A stretch of 64,000 bases of DNA, taken from positions 133,997 to 197,996 of the forward strand of contig NZ_JAJSAQ010000001.1 in assembly GCF_021729075.1 (NCBI RefSeq), in the 5' to 3' direction. Below are positions 1-8,403 of this stretch, in pieces. The notes under the pieces were generated by a model. That model saw only the letters and a program-made list of their open reading frames with translations. It searched no databases and was not told the DNA's origin. Each line of letters opens with the position of its first letter. Position 1 is the stretch's first letter. Source of the stretch: Microbulbifer guangxiensis (GTDB lineage Bacteria; Pseudomonadota; Gammaproteobacteria; Pseudomonadales; Cellvibrionaceae). A program made the translations under genes and the position numbers.

Positions 1-408
1 TCATCCCGGCGCAGGCCGGGATCCAGCGCGGAGGTGATCAGAACCTCAGCACTGGATGCCGGATCAAGTCCGGCATGGCGAAGGGAAACGTATTTGTACA
101 GACCGTCATCCCGGCGCAGGCCGGGATCCAGAGTGGAGGTAATCAAAGCCTCAGCACTGGATACCGGATCAGGTCCGGCATGACGAAGTGAAAATGTGTT
201 TGAACCCAATCGTCATCCCGGCGCAGGCCGGGATCCAGCGCGGAGGTGATCAGAACCTCAGCACTGGATGCCGGATCAAGTCCGGCATGACGACGTAGTA
301 ACGTAAATGTACCCAACCGTCATCCCGGCGTAGGCCGGGATCCAGTTAAGGAGGCAGATCAGGCCTCTGCACTGGATACCGGATCAGGTCCGGTACGACG
401 AAGTAGAA
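1..408. repeat. Palindromic repeat array, 4 units, upstream of prpC
   Basis: Four head-to-tail units of 105-107 bp begin at about 1, 106, 213 and 320. Each unit holds two short inverted repeats: CCCGG..CCGGG near its start and CCGGA..TCCGG near its end. The outer ends (CGTCAT and ATGACG) are also complementary, so a whole unit can fold as one long imperfect hairpin. Units differ at scattered bases and in the 15-25 bp linker. No gene is visible here. The array runs off the left window edge, so its true length is unknown. It lies in the prpC leader and could affect transcript stability or read-through from a gene outside the window (inference). Confidence 0.85.
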
Positions 409-433
409 ACTTAAATTGAAAGGGGAATTAACG

Positions 434-1561
434 ATGGCTGAGAAAAAACTGGGTGGCGCTGGCCTGCGTGGTCAGGTCGCTGGCAAGACTGCACTGTCCA
501 CCGTGGGTAAATCCGGCTCCGGTCTGACCTACCGCGGTTACGACGTCAAGGATCTGGCGGAAAACTGCGAGTTTGAAGAAGTCGCATACCTGATTTTCTA
601 CGGCGAGCTGCCGACCAAGGCGCAGCTGGCTGACTACAAAGGCGTCCTCAAGGGCATGCGCGGCCTGCCGCAGGCACTGAAAGAAGTGCTGGAGCGTATC
701 CCTGCCGACGCCCACCCGATGGACGTAATGCGCACCGGCTGCTCCATGCTGGGCAACCTGGAAGGCGAAGAGTCCTTCGACCAGCAGCAGGATCGCGCCA
801 ACCGCCTGCTGGCCGCGTTCCCGTCGATCATCTGCTACTGGTACCGCTACAGCCACGATGGCGTGCGCATCGAAACCGAAACCGAGGATGACTCCATCGG
901 CGGGCACTTCCTGCACATGCTGCGCGGCGAGAAGCCGAATGCGCTGCACGAGCAGGTCATGAACGTGTCCCTGATTCTGTACGCCGAGCACGAGTTCAAC
1001 GCGTCTACCTTCACCGCGCGCGTTTGTGCCTCCACCCTGTCTGACCTGTTCAGCTGCATCACTGGTGCCATCGGCTCCCTGCGCGGCCCGCTGCACGGCG
1101 GCGCCAATGAAGCGGCCATGGAACTGATCGAGCGTTTCTCTTCTGCCGACCAAGCAGAAAAAGAGCTGCTCGGCATGCTGGAGCGCAAGGAAAAGATTAT
1201 GGGCTTCGGCCACGCGGTCTACACCGAGTCCGACCCGCGCAACGCTATCATCAAGCAATGGTCTGAGAAGCTGGCCGCCGACGTCGGTGACGAGGTGCTG
1301 TACCCGGTTTCCGTACGCTGCGAAGAGGTGATGTGGCGCGAGAAGAAGCTGTTCTGTAACGCTGATTTCTTCCACGCTTCCGCGTATCACTTCATGGGCA
1401 TCCCCACCAAGCTGTTTACGCCGATCTTCGTGATGTCCCGCGTAACCGGCTGGGCCGCCCATGTGTTCGAGCAGCGCGCCGACAACCGCATCATTCGCCC
1501 GAGCGCCGAGTACATCGGACCGGAGCTGCGCAAAGTTACGCCGATCGCCGAGCGAGGCTGA
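434..1561 (+). CDS. prpC: 2-methylcitrate synthase
   Basis: Condenses propionyl-CoA with oxaloacetate to 2-methylcitrate, the first step of the methylcitrate cycle in the cytoplasm. The 375-residue protein has the citrate synthase-type catalytic triad: His221 in GPLHGGANE, His260 in GFGHAVY and Asp311 in CNADFF. The short length and the N-terminal GLRGQVAGKTAL stretch fit PrpC rather than GltA. The ATG at 434 follows AGGGGAA by 6-7 bases; an in-frame TTG at 416 lies inside the repeat leader and is less likely. acnD and prpF follow on the same strand but behind repeat arrays. prpB and a regulator are not visible and may lie left of the window. Confidence 0.95.
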   Translation: MAEKKLGGAGLRGQVAGKTALSTVGKSGSGLTYRGYDVKDLAENCEFEEVAYLIFYGELPTKAQLADYKGVLKGMRGLPQALKEVLERIPADAHPMDVMRTGCSMLGNLEGEESFDQQQDRANRLLAAFPSIICYWYRYSHDGVRIETETEDDSIGGHFLHMLRGEKPNALHEQVMNVSLILYAEHEFNASTFTARVCASTLSDLFSCITGAIGSLRGPLHGGANEAAMELIERFSSADQAEKELLGMLERKEKIMGFGHAVYTESDPRNAIIKQWSEKLAADVGDEVLYPVSVRCEEVMWREKKLFCNADFFHASAYHFMGIPTKLFTPIFVMSRVTGWAAHVFEQRADNRIIRPSAEYIGPELRKVTPIAERG

Positions 1562-1609
1562 TAGGCACGGTAGTCACAGACCGGATCCCCGTGTCGGACC
1601 CTGAGCGGC

Positions 1610-2268
1610 ACAGACCCTTCCCGGGATGACGATGGATACAAATATGTTTTCCCTTCGTCATGCCGGACCTGATCCGGTATCCAGCGCCGAGGTCTTGATT
1701 ACCTCCGCTCTGGATCCCGGCCTGCGTCGGGATGACGATGGATACAGATATGTTTTCCCCTCGTCATGCCGGACTTGATCCGGTATCCAGTGCCGAGGTC
1801 TTGATTACCTCCGCTCTGGATCCCGGCCTGCGCCGGGATGACGATGGATATAAATATGTTTGCCCTTCGTCATGCCGGACCTGATCCGGTATCCAGTGCC
1901 GAGGTCTTGATCACCTCCGCTCTGGATCCGGGCCTGCGCCGGGATGACGATGGATATAAATATGCTTGCCCTTCGTCATGCCGGACCTAATCCGGTATCC
2001 AGTGCTGAGGCTTTGATTAGCTCCGCTCTGGATCCCGGCTTGCGCCGGGATGACGATGGAGACAAATATGTTTTCTCTTCGTCATGCCGGACCTGATCCG
2101 GTATCCAGTGCCGAGGTCTTGATTACCTCCGCTCTGGATCCTGGCCTGCGCCGGGATGACGATGGATACAAATATGTTTTCTCTTCGTCATGCCGGACCT
2201 GATCCGGTATCCAGTGCCGAGGTCTTGATTACCTCCGCCCTGGATCCCGGCCTGCGCCGGGATGACGG
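1610..2268. repeat. Tandem array of six ~106 bp palindromic units between prpC and acnD
   Basis: Six nearly identical units start at 1656, 1762, 1868, 1974, 2080 and 2186, an exact 106 bp period, preceded by a partial unit at 1610-1655. They belong to the same family as the array before prpC but lie in the opposite orientation: each starts with CGTCATGCCGG and ends with CCGGGATGACG. The linker (gatggatacaaatatgttt-like) is also conserved, so the copies look recently amplified. The array fills the whole prpC-acnD gap and no gene is visible in it. Confidence 0.93.
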
Positions 2269-2304
2269 CTAAATACTCCAAGTTTTATTCGAGTCTGATT
2301 TTTC

Positions 2305-4917
2305 ATGAATACCGAATACCGCAAAAAACTCCCCGGCACAGACCTCGACTTTTTTGACACCCGTGAGGCGGTCGAAAAAATCAAGCCGGGTGCCTACGAA
2401 AAACTCCCTTACACCTCCCGTATCCTGGCCGAAAACCTGGTGCGCCGCTGTGAGCCCGAGCAGCTCACCGATGCCCTGAAACAGATTATCGGGCGCAAGC
2501 GCGAACTGGACTTCCCCTGGTTCCCGGCCCGCGTTGTCTGCCACGATATTCTCGGTCAGACTGCACTGGTGGATCTCGCCGGCCTGCGCGATGCTATTGC
2601 AGAGAAGGGTGGCGACCCGGCCAAAGTAAACCCGGTGGTGCCGACCCAGCTGATCGTCGACCACTCCCTGGCCGTCGAACACCCCGGTTTTGAAAAAGAC
2701 GCGTTCGAAAAGAACCGCGCAGTGGAAGAGCGCCGCAACGAGGACCGCTTCCACTTCATCAACTGGACCAAGACTGCGTTCGAGAACGTCGATGTGATCC
2801 CGCCCGGCAACGGCATCATGCACCAGATCAACCTGGAGAAAATGTCTCCGGTGGTACAGGTCAAAGATGGGGTCGCCTTCCCGGATACCTGCGTCGGCAC
2901 CGACAGCCACACCCCGATGGTGGATGCGCTGGGCGTCATTTCAGTAGGCGTGGGCGGCCTCGAAGCCGAGAGCGTCATGCTCGGCCGCGCTTCCTACATG
3001 CGCCTGCCCGACATCGTCGGCGTCGAGCTGACCGGCAAACTGCAGCCCGGTATCACCGGTACCGACATGGTGCTGGCCCTGACCGAATTCCTGCGCCGCG
3101 AGCGCGTAGTGGGTGCGTATCTCGAATTCTTCGGCGAAGGAGCCTCCAGCCTGAGCCTGGGCGACCGCGCCACCATCGCCAACATGACGCCGGAATACGG
3201 CGCCACCGCCGGCATGTTCGCCATCGACGAGCAGACTATCGACTACCTCAAGCTCACCGGCCGCGACGATGAGCAAGTAGCCCTGGTAGAAAAGTTCGCG
3301 AAAGAAACCGGCCTCTGGGCAGACAGCCTGAAGAACGCCGAATACGAGCGCGTACTCAAGTTCGACCTCTCCTCCGTAGGCCGCAACCTGGCCGGCCCGT
3401 CCAACCCGCACGCACTGCTGCCGGTGTCCGAACTGGCCAACCGTGGCATTGCCCAAGAAGGTTGGAGAGAGAAGTGGGAGGAAAAAGAAGGCCAAATGCC
3501 CGACGGCGCGGTGATCATTGCCGCGATCACCAGCTGTACCAACACCAGCAACCCGCGGAACATGATTGCCGCAGGCCTGATCGCGCGCAACGCCAACAAG
3601 CTTGGCCTGACCCGTAAGCCCTGGGTGAAAACCTCCCTGGCGCCGGGTTCCAAGACCGTGAAAATGTACCTGGAAGAAGCCAAGCTACTGCCGGAACTGC
3701 AGCAACAGGGCTTCGACGTGGTCGCCTTTGCCTGCACTACCTGTAACGGCATGAGCGGCGCGCTGGATCCCAAAATCCAACAGGAAGTCATTGACCGCGA
3801 CCTCTACGCCACCGCCGTGCTGTCCGGCAACCGCAACTTCGACGGCCGTATCCATCCGTACGCCAAGCAGGCCTTCCTGGCCTCGCCGCCCTTGGTCGTC
3901 GCTTACGCCATTGCCGGCACCATCCGCTTCGATATCGAAAAAGATGTGCTGGGTCACGACAAAGACGGCAACCCGGTGACCCTGAAAGATATCTGGCCGA
4001 GCGACGAAGAGATCGACGCGATCGTCAAACAGAGCGTGAAGCCCGAGCAGTTCCGCGAGGTCTACATCCCGATGTTCGACCTGAGCAAGGCGGAAGAAGA
4101 GAAGGGCGAGCCGCTGTACAACTGGCGCCCGCAGAGCACCTACATCCGCCGCCCGCCATACTGGGAAGGCGCACTCGCAGGTGAGCGCAGCCTGAAAGGC
4201 ATGCGCCCGCTGGCGGTGCTGGGTGACAACATCACCACCGACCACCTGTCGCCGTCCAACGCTATTCTGGCCAGCAGTGCCGCCGGTGAATATCTGGCGA
4301 AAATGGGCCTGCCGGAAGAGGACTTCAACTCTTACGCCACCCATCGCGGCGACCACCTCACCGCCCAGCGCGCCACCTTTGCCAACCCGAAACTGTTGAA
4401 CGAAATGGTGCGCGACGACAACGGTGCAGTGAAGCAGGGCTCCCTTGCCCGCATTGAACCGGAAGGCAAGGTCACCCGCATGTGGGAAGCCATTGAAACC
4501 TACATGGACCGCAAGCAGCCGCTGATCATCATCGCCGGTGCCGACTACGGCCAGGGTTCCTCGCGAGACTGGGCCGCCAAAGGTGTGCGTCTTGCGGGTG
4601 TGGAAGCGATTGTGGCGGAAGGCTTCGAGCGCATTCACCGCACCAACCTGATCGGCATGGGCGTGCTGCCGCTGGAATTCCAGCCGGGTACCACCCGTGA
4701 AACCCTGGGCATCGACGGTACCGAGACCTTTGATGTGATCGGAGAGCACAACCCGGGCACCACCCTAACACTGCTGATCCACCGCAAAGACGGTGAAACG
4801 GTGGAAGTCCCGGTGAAATGTCGCCTGGACACCCAGGAAGAAGTCTCCATCTACAGTGCCGGCGGTGTATTGCAGCGCTTTGCCAACGACTTCCTGGAGG
4901 CCGAGGGCGCGGTCTAA
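2305..4917 (+). CDS. acnD: Fe/S-dependent 2-methylcitrate dehydratase (AcnD)
   Basis: Aconitase-family enzyme of 870 residues that dehydrates 2-methylcitrate to 2-methylaconitate. PrpF then isomerises the product so that the pathway can continue. The [4Fe-4S] ligands are visible as Cys411 (ITSCTNTSNP) and Cys477/Cys480 (ACTTCNG). The C-terminal swivel domain carries GADYGQGSSRDWAAKG. The length and the neighbouring prpF point to AcnD rather than AcnA. The ATG at 2305 lies 37 bases after the repeat array and has only a weak ribosome-binding site. It forms one functional set with prpC and prpF, although repeats separate all three. Confidence 0.93.
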   Translation: MNTEYRKKLPGTDLDFFDTREAVEKIKPGAYEKLPYTSRILAENLVRRCEPEQLTDALKQIIGRKRELDFPWFPARVVCHDILGQTALVDLAGLRDAIAEKGGDPAKVNPVVPTQLIVDHSLAVEHPGFEKDAFEKNRAVEERRNEDRFHFINWTKTAFENVDVIPPGNGIMHQINLEKMSPVVQVKDGVAFPDTCVGTDSHTPMVDALGVISVGVGGLEAESVMLGRASYMRLPDIVGVELTGKLQPGITGTDMVLALTEFLRRERVVGAYLEFFGEGASSLSLGDRATIANMTPEYGATAGMFAIDEQTIDYLKLTGRDDEQVALVEKFAKETGLWADSLKNAEYERVLKFDLSSVGRNLAGPSNPHALLPVSELANRGIAQEGWREKWEEKEGQMPDGAVIIAAITSCTNTSNPRNMIAAGLIARNANKLGLTRKPWVKTSLAPGSKTVKMYLEEAKLLPELQQQGFDVVAFACTTCNGMSGALDPKIQQEVIDRDLYATAVLSGNRNFDGRIHPYAKQAFLASPPLVVAYAIAGTIRFDIEKDVLGHDKDGNPVTLKDIWPSDEEIDAIVKQSVKPEQFREVYIPMFDLSKAEEEKGEPLYNWRPQSTYIRRPPYWEGALAGERSLKGMRPLAVLGDNITTDHLSPSNAILASSAAGEYLAKMGLPEEDFNSYATHRGDHLTAQRATFANPKLLNEMVRDDNGAVKQGSLARIEPEGKVTRMWEAIETYMDRKQPLIIIAGADYGQGSSRDWAAKGVRLAGVEAIVAEGFERIHRTNLIGMGVLPLEFQPGTTRETLGIDGTETFDVIGEHNPGTTLTLLIHRKDGETVEVPVKCRLDTQEEVSIYSAGGVLQRFANDFLEAEGAV

Positions 4918-4924
4918 GTACAGG

Positions 4925-5105
4925 ACTCGTCATACCGGCGCAGGCCGGTATCCAGAAAACCCCGTCATCCCGGACCCGGTCCGGGATCCAGTCAAACCCT
5001 CGTCATGCCGGAATCGATCCTGCATCCAGCTGGCCCCGTCATCCCGGACATGATCCGGGATCCAGCATCGAGGCACTGGGTCCCGGATCAAGTCCGGGAC
5101 GACGA
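4925..5105. repeat. Degenerate palindromic repeat cluster between acnD and prpF
   Basis: Four shortened or diverged relatives of the ~106 bp units sit here, each recognisable by CGTCAT, an inverted CCGG pair and ATCCAG. The spacing is irregular (about 40-70 bp), unlike the regular array before acnD. The cluster ends about 15 bases before the prpF start. An open reading frame runs through it into prpF from 5005, but that extension only translates the repeat. Confidence 0.8.
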
Positions 5106-5121
5106 CAGTGTGAGAAACCCA

Positions 5122-6300
5122 ATGACTCATGCCCCCCAAATCAAAGTCCCCGCCACCTACATGCGCGGCGGCACCAGCAAAGGCGTGTTCTTCCGTCTGC
5201 AAGACCTCCCGGAAGCTGCACAGGTTCCGGGCGCGGCGCGCGACAACCTGCTGCTGCGGGTGATCGGCAGCCCCGATCCCTACGGCAAGCAGACCGACGG
5301 CATGGGCGGAGCCACCTCCAGCACCAGCAAAACCGTCATCCTCTCCAAGAGCGACCAGCCCGATCACGATGTGGATTACTTGTTCGGCCAGGTCTCCATC
5401 GACAAACCGTTCGTGGACTGGTCCGGCAACTGTGGCAACCTCACCGCCGCCGTGGGTGCCTTCGCCATCAACAGCGGTTTTGTGGATGCGGATCGTGTGC
5501 CAGAGAACGGCATCTGCACCGTGCGCATCTGGCAGGCTAACATCAAGAAGACCATCATCGCCCACGTACCCATCACCAATAGGGAAGTGCAGGAGACCGG
5601 TGATTTCGAGCTGGACGGCGTCACCTTCCCCGCGGCCGAAGTACAGATCGAGTTTATGGACCCAGCGGACGGGGACGGGGCGATGTTCCCCACCGGCAAC
5701 CTGGTGGACGATTTAGAGGTGCCGGGCGTCGGCACCCTGAAAGCCACCATGATCAACGCCGGCATCCCGACCATCTTCGTCAATGCGGCGGATATCGGTT
5801 ATACCGGCACCGAACTGCAGGAAGCCATCAACGGTGCCGACAAGGCGCTGGCCATGTTCGAGACTATTCGTGCATATGGAGCGAAGGCCATGGGCCTGAT
5901 CGACAAGGTGGAAGAGGCAGCCGCTCGCCAGCATACCCCCAAGGTCGCGTTCGTCGCGGCACCCAAGGACTATGTGGCTTCCAGCGGCAAGAAGGTGGCA
6001 GCGGGCGATATCGACCTGCTGGTGCGCGCGCTCTCCATGGGCAAACTGCACCACGCCATGATGGGCACCGCCGCCGTCGCTATCGGCACCGCGGCCGCCA
6101 TTCCCGGCACCCTGGTTAATCTGGCCGCCGGGGGAGGGGAGCGCGGTGCGGTCACCTTTGGCCATCCGTCCGGCACCTTGCGGGTCGGCGCGGAAGCGGA
6201 AGTGGTTGACGGGCAGTGGACTGCCACCAAGGCCATTATGAGCCGCAGTGCGCGGGTTCTGATGGAAGGCTGGGTGAGAGTACCCGGCGACTACCTCTAG
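5122..6300 (+). CDS. prpF: 2-methylaconitate cis-trans isomerase (PrpF)
   Basis: PrpF works with AcnD, isomerising the methylaconitate made by AcnD so that aconitase can hydrate it to 2-methylisocitrate. The 392-residue product begins THAPQIKVPATYMRGGTSKG, the typical PrpF N-terminus, and has the two-lobed isomerase fold's SGNCGNLTAAVGAFAI segment and a late GHPSGTLRVGAE segment. The ATG at 5122 was chosen because this gives the usual family length; the frame open from 5005 crosses repeat sequence. It is the last gene of the prp set and is followed by a hairpin terminator. Confidence 0.93.
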   Translation: MTHAPQIKVPATYMRGGTSKGVFFRLQDLPEAAQVPGAARDNLLLRVIGSPDPYGKQTDGMGGATSSTSKTVILSKSDQPDHDVDYLFGQVSIDKPFVDWSGNCGNLTAAVGAFAINSGFVDADRVPENGICTVRIWQANIKKTIIAHVPITNREVQETGDFELDGVTFPAAEVQIEFMDPADGDGAMFPTGNLVDDLEVPGVGTLKATMINAGIPTIFVNAADIGYTGTELQEAINGADKALAMFETIRAYGAKAMGLIDKVEEAAARQHTPKVAFVAAPKDYVASSGKKVAAGDIDLLVRALSMGKLHHAMMGTAAVAIGTAAAIPGTLVNLAAGGGERGAVTFGHPSGTLRVGAEAEVVDGQWTATKAIMSRSARVLMEGWVRVPGDYL

Positions 6301-6363
6301 CCTATAGCGTCGGTACCTTCCAAGAGGAGGGATTCGTGACTCTGACATCCGGATGTCCATAAA

Positions 6364-6392
6364 AGCGAGCCTCAACCGGGCTCGTTTTTTTG
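6364..6392 (+). terminator. Rho-independent terminator after prpF
   Basis: A CGAGC/GCTCG stem with a short loop is followed by a run of seven T. It lies 63 bases after the prpF stop and marks the end of the prp locus, just before the cassette array. Confidence 0.75.
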
Positions 6393-6681
6393 TGCTTACG
6401 AAATGCTGTACAAAAGTTAGACAGGCCGGAAGCTCTTTTCAGCAGCACTCGTCACTTAATTCGTTGGGATGAGGCCAAGTCATTGACTTAAAAGGCAATT
6501 GAAATACTATCAAGTGCAGATCTATCCAGAATTATAAAGACGCTCTGCAGCTTAATTCTGATGGAATATCATCGAGTAGGCGACAAGTTACTGATTTTGT
6601 TGGGATTTACTGTGGATCACTGGAAAAGCCGTTCCGGGTTACAAAGAACTGCGTTATATAGACGCGTCTTTTGAATAAACT
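6393..6681. other. Intergenic stretch, possible attI-like or insertion-site side of the cassette array
   Basis: No gene is visible on either strand. The stretch is AT-richer than prpF. It contains GTTAGAC at 6416-6422, which fits the GTTRRRY core consensus, and it ends at GTTAGTG (6682), the recombination point of the first cassette. A platform attI would be expected here, but attI sites are poorly conserved and no integrase gene adjoins it. It may equally be a chromosomal secondary site. Confidence 0.35.
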
Positions 6682-6742
6682 GTTAGTGTTTTTTAGCGCG
6701 GCGGCATTTGGTTTTTGGTTTTCGGAAAGTCCGGTGTATTAA

Positions 6743-7034
6743 ATCGTGGTTCCGATACGCAGTGTGGCCAGAATTGGCAGCGTGAAATCGTGGCTCCACT
6801 ATTAAGCACCGGAGAGTCGGCTTCTGAGCATTTGCGGGCAACTCTATTTGTGCCGTGCCGCAAAAGGCTAATCGTCGGCTTCGCCCACGATTTTGGCAGA
6901 GCTGGAAAGTGTGTGCCAAGTTGGCGGCACCGCACCGGGGTATTTTCAGGTATCGTAGGGCCTAAACCGTTCGTTCCTGTCAGTGGTTGCATCGAACTAG
7001 GGCGTACAAAATATAGTCAGGCAGAGGCCCGAAA
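6743..7034. other. Body of cassette 1, no convincing gene
   Basis: The 466 bp cassette between core sites 6682 and 7148 has no reading frame with a good start and ribosome site. A GTG at 6686 could start an 18-residue hydrophobic peptide (ending at 6742). Longer open frames on both strands have TTG starts or run through the attC. The cassette may be non-coding, may carry a promoter, or may be decayed. Confidence 0.5.
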
Positions 7035-7154
7035 CACTAACAAGCTGCGGCAGAGCGACAGCCAACACTACGCGCCTTTTGTGTTACTCGCTGTCGCTCA
7101 AACATTAACACAAATGGCGCTCCGCGTTGGCTGCGCCTGCGCAGGGCGTTATGT
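7035..7154 (+). repeat. attC site 1 (120 bp)
   Basis: Left core CACTAAC at 7035, right core GTTATGT at 7148, with imperfect internal complementarity (GCTGCGGCAG against CTGCGCAGG). The left core is complementary to the start of cassette 1 at 6682. Confidence 0.85.
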
Positions 7155-7166
7155 GAAGGTAACCTA

Positions 7167-7481
7167 ATGACACTACCTCAAAAGGGATCGAGGCTCATAA
7201 GTGTTGATGGTGTAGGGTATAGGTGGGCTATCCGAAAGAAGCCTACTTACGCAGAAGGTATTGGTGAATCGAATTTAACAGCTGCTGTAGAACTTAGAGA
7301 TTCGCCTAAATCTACGTTGCTGATCACTTTCAATAAGCTAAGAAGTGATAGCTGGGTTTCGATTGAGCAGGTAAGTGCTACACCACAAAAAATCGCAGAT
7401 TGTATAGGAAAGGCTCTATCCGAGGGCTGGGAACCAAACGTTCCAGGGTGTAATTTCCAGGTCCAGTGCGAAATCACATAA
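7167..7481 (+). CDS. Cassette 2 protein, uncharacterised ~100-residue family
   Basis: The 104-residue soluble protein has an N-terminal DGVGYRWAIRKKPTY stretch and a C-terminal ALSEGWEPNVPG stretch. From memory, these resemble a widespread family of small uncharacterised bacterial proteins with YRW.(V/I)R..PTY and AL..GW.P..PG. No catalytic motif is visible. The ATG is 13 bases after the cassette start and follows GAAGGTAA. The TAA stop (7479-7481) lies inside the left core of attC 2, a layout typical of cassette genes. It is AT-richer than chromosomal neighbours. Its function is unknown. Confidence 0.75.
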   Translation: MTLPQKGSRLISVDGVGYRWAIRKKPTYAEGIGESNLTAAVELRDSPKSTLLITFNKLRSDSWVSIEQVSATPQKIADCIGKALSEGWEPNVPGCNFQVQCEIT

Positions 7482-7620
7482 CAATCACGGGCAGTGAAGC
7501 TCCGGCCCTTCGGGCCTCCGCGGGACGGCTTACCGTATGCACGTTTTACGCGGGTCGCTACGCTCCCATTTTTGCGCAAAACGCGCATAAGGTAAGCCGC
7601 CCCTGCCGTGGGCGTTATAC
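7476..7620 (+). repeat. attC site 2 (145 bp)
   Basis: Left core ACATAAC (7476), right core GTTATAC (7614). The inner boxes CACGGGCAG and CTGCCGTG pair except for one unpaired base, the extrahelical base expected in an attC. It shares the GTCGCT(A/G)CGCTCCCA segment with attC 3, 4 and close relatives. Confidence 0.9.
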
Positions 7621-7632
7621 GCAGGAGTGAAA

Positions 7633-8259
7633 TTGAACATCATACGACTAATGTCACTTTTGTGTATTGCGTTAGTGCTGTCTGGTTGTAGTACCGGACC
7701 ATTTTTAAAGCCATACGGTCCAATTGGTACGTATAGCACGGAAAACCCTGCGTGCCCGGGAGCGGAAAATGTCCTTGAAATAGATCTACCGAGATATGAC
7801 TGGCTTATTTTTAGAGTTCTAGCAAAGGAATCTACAAAATATCAGCCAAAGGGCACGAGGCTAATCGCCTATGTAATGCCTAAGTTATACAAGCATCCCG
7901 ATTCAAATGAGAACTGGTCACTTTTTCCATCGGAAGAAGAAAGAGCTTTGAAAGAAAGGCTGATCTCAGAGCGTAAGTCCCAGAACATTGAAATTTCGTT
8001 TTCAAGCTCTGAGGCAATTGTTACGTTTTTAGATGGTAGGCAATCTTTTGTAGAGCTACCATTTTTTCAAAAACCCTATAGGTATCCATCAGGAAAACAC
8101 TACGGAAACTGGGGACCTGAAGCTGTAATTGCACCAGAAAAACTCAAAGAATTTACTGTCAAATTCCCATCGTTAATAATAGATGGAGAAGAGTTCGTAG
8201 TTCCATCAATCCAGTTTAAAGTTAGTGAGAGTACATATGCCCCTGTGCTTAACTGCTAG
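7633..8259 (+). CDS. Cassette 3 predicted lipoprotein, unknown function
   Basis: About 208 residues. The N-terminus NIIRLMSLLCIALVLSGC is a lipoprotein signal with a lipobox LSGC, so the protein should be lipid-anchored after export. The mature part starts STGPFLKPYGPIG and has no recognised domain. The start was set at TTG 7633, because AGGAG at 7623-7627 spaces it well; GTG 7627 and ATG 7651 are alternatives. It fills the cassette between core sites 7614 and 8379. Base composition is clearly AT-richer than that of the flanking chromosome. The family was not recognised. Confidence 0.75.
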   Translation: MNIIRLMSLLCIALVLSGCSTGPFLKPYGPIGTYSTENPACPGAENVLEIDLPRYDWLIFRVLAKESTKYQPKGTRLIAYVMPKLYKHPDSNENWSLFPSEEERALKERLISERKSQNIEISFSSSEAIVTFLDGRQSFVELPFFQKPYRYPSGKHYGNWGPEAVIAPEKLKEFTVKFPSLIIDGEEFVVPSIQFKVSESTYAPVLNC

Positions 8260-8268
8260 TTCCGCAGC

Positions 8269-8385
8269 GTATAACAATGCAATGCAGCCGACGTCTTACT
8301 TTGTGCACTTTTTGCACGGTCGCTGCGCTCCCATTTTCGTGCAAAAAGCACCCAAAGTAAGCCGCGGCTGATTGTGGCGTTAAGT
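8269..8385 (+). repeat. attC site 3 (117 bp)
   Basis: Left core GTATAAC (8269), right core GTTAAGT (8379), the latter a perfect GTTRRRY match. Inner boxes GCAGCCG and CGGCTG pair. It shares GTCGCTGCGCTCCCA with attC 4 and 7. Confidence 0.9.
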
Positions 8386-8403
8386 GTAAAGGAAAGTTCA
8401 AAC

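Noticed and set aside
428..1462. Long minus-strand open frame opposite prpC
   Set aside because: It lies wholly within prpC, lacks any family motif and mirrors the GC-rich codon pattern. The same applies to long frames opposite acnD (3685-4749), polB, purT and the 57.3 kb lipoprotein gene.
1610..2268. Regular repeat array as a CRISPR
   Set aside because: The period is 106 bp, the whole unit including the linker is conserved, and there are no unique spacers and no cas genes. The units are palindromic interspersed repeats.
5005..5121. N-terminal extension of PrpF
   Set aside because: The added 39 residues translate the palindromic repeats (IPDMIRDP, WVPDQVRDD) and are not part of the family.
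6671..6742. Twenty-three-residue peptide starting at TTG 6671
   Set aside because: The frame crosses the cassette junction at 6682, so it would not be a unit of the cassette. Only a shorter version from GTG 6686 could be.
6715..7167. 150-residue plus-strand frame in cassette 1
   Set aside because: It has a TTG start with no ribosome site, runs straight through attC 1 into cassette 2, and has no recognisable similarity.
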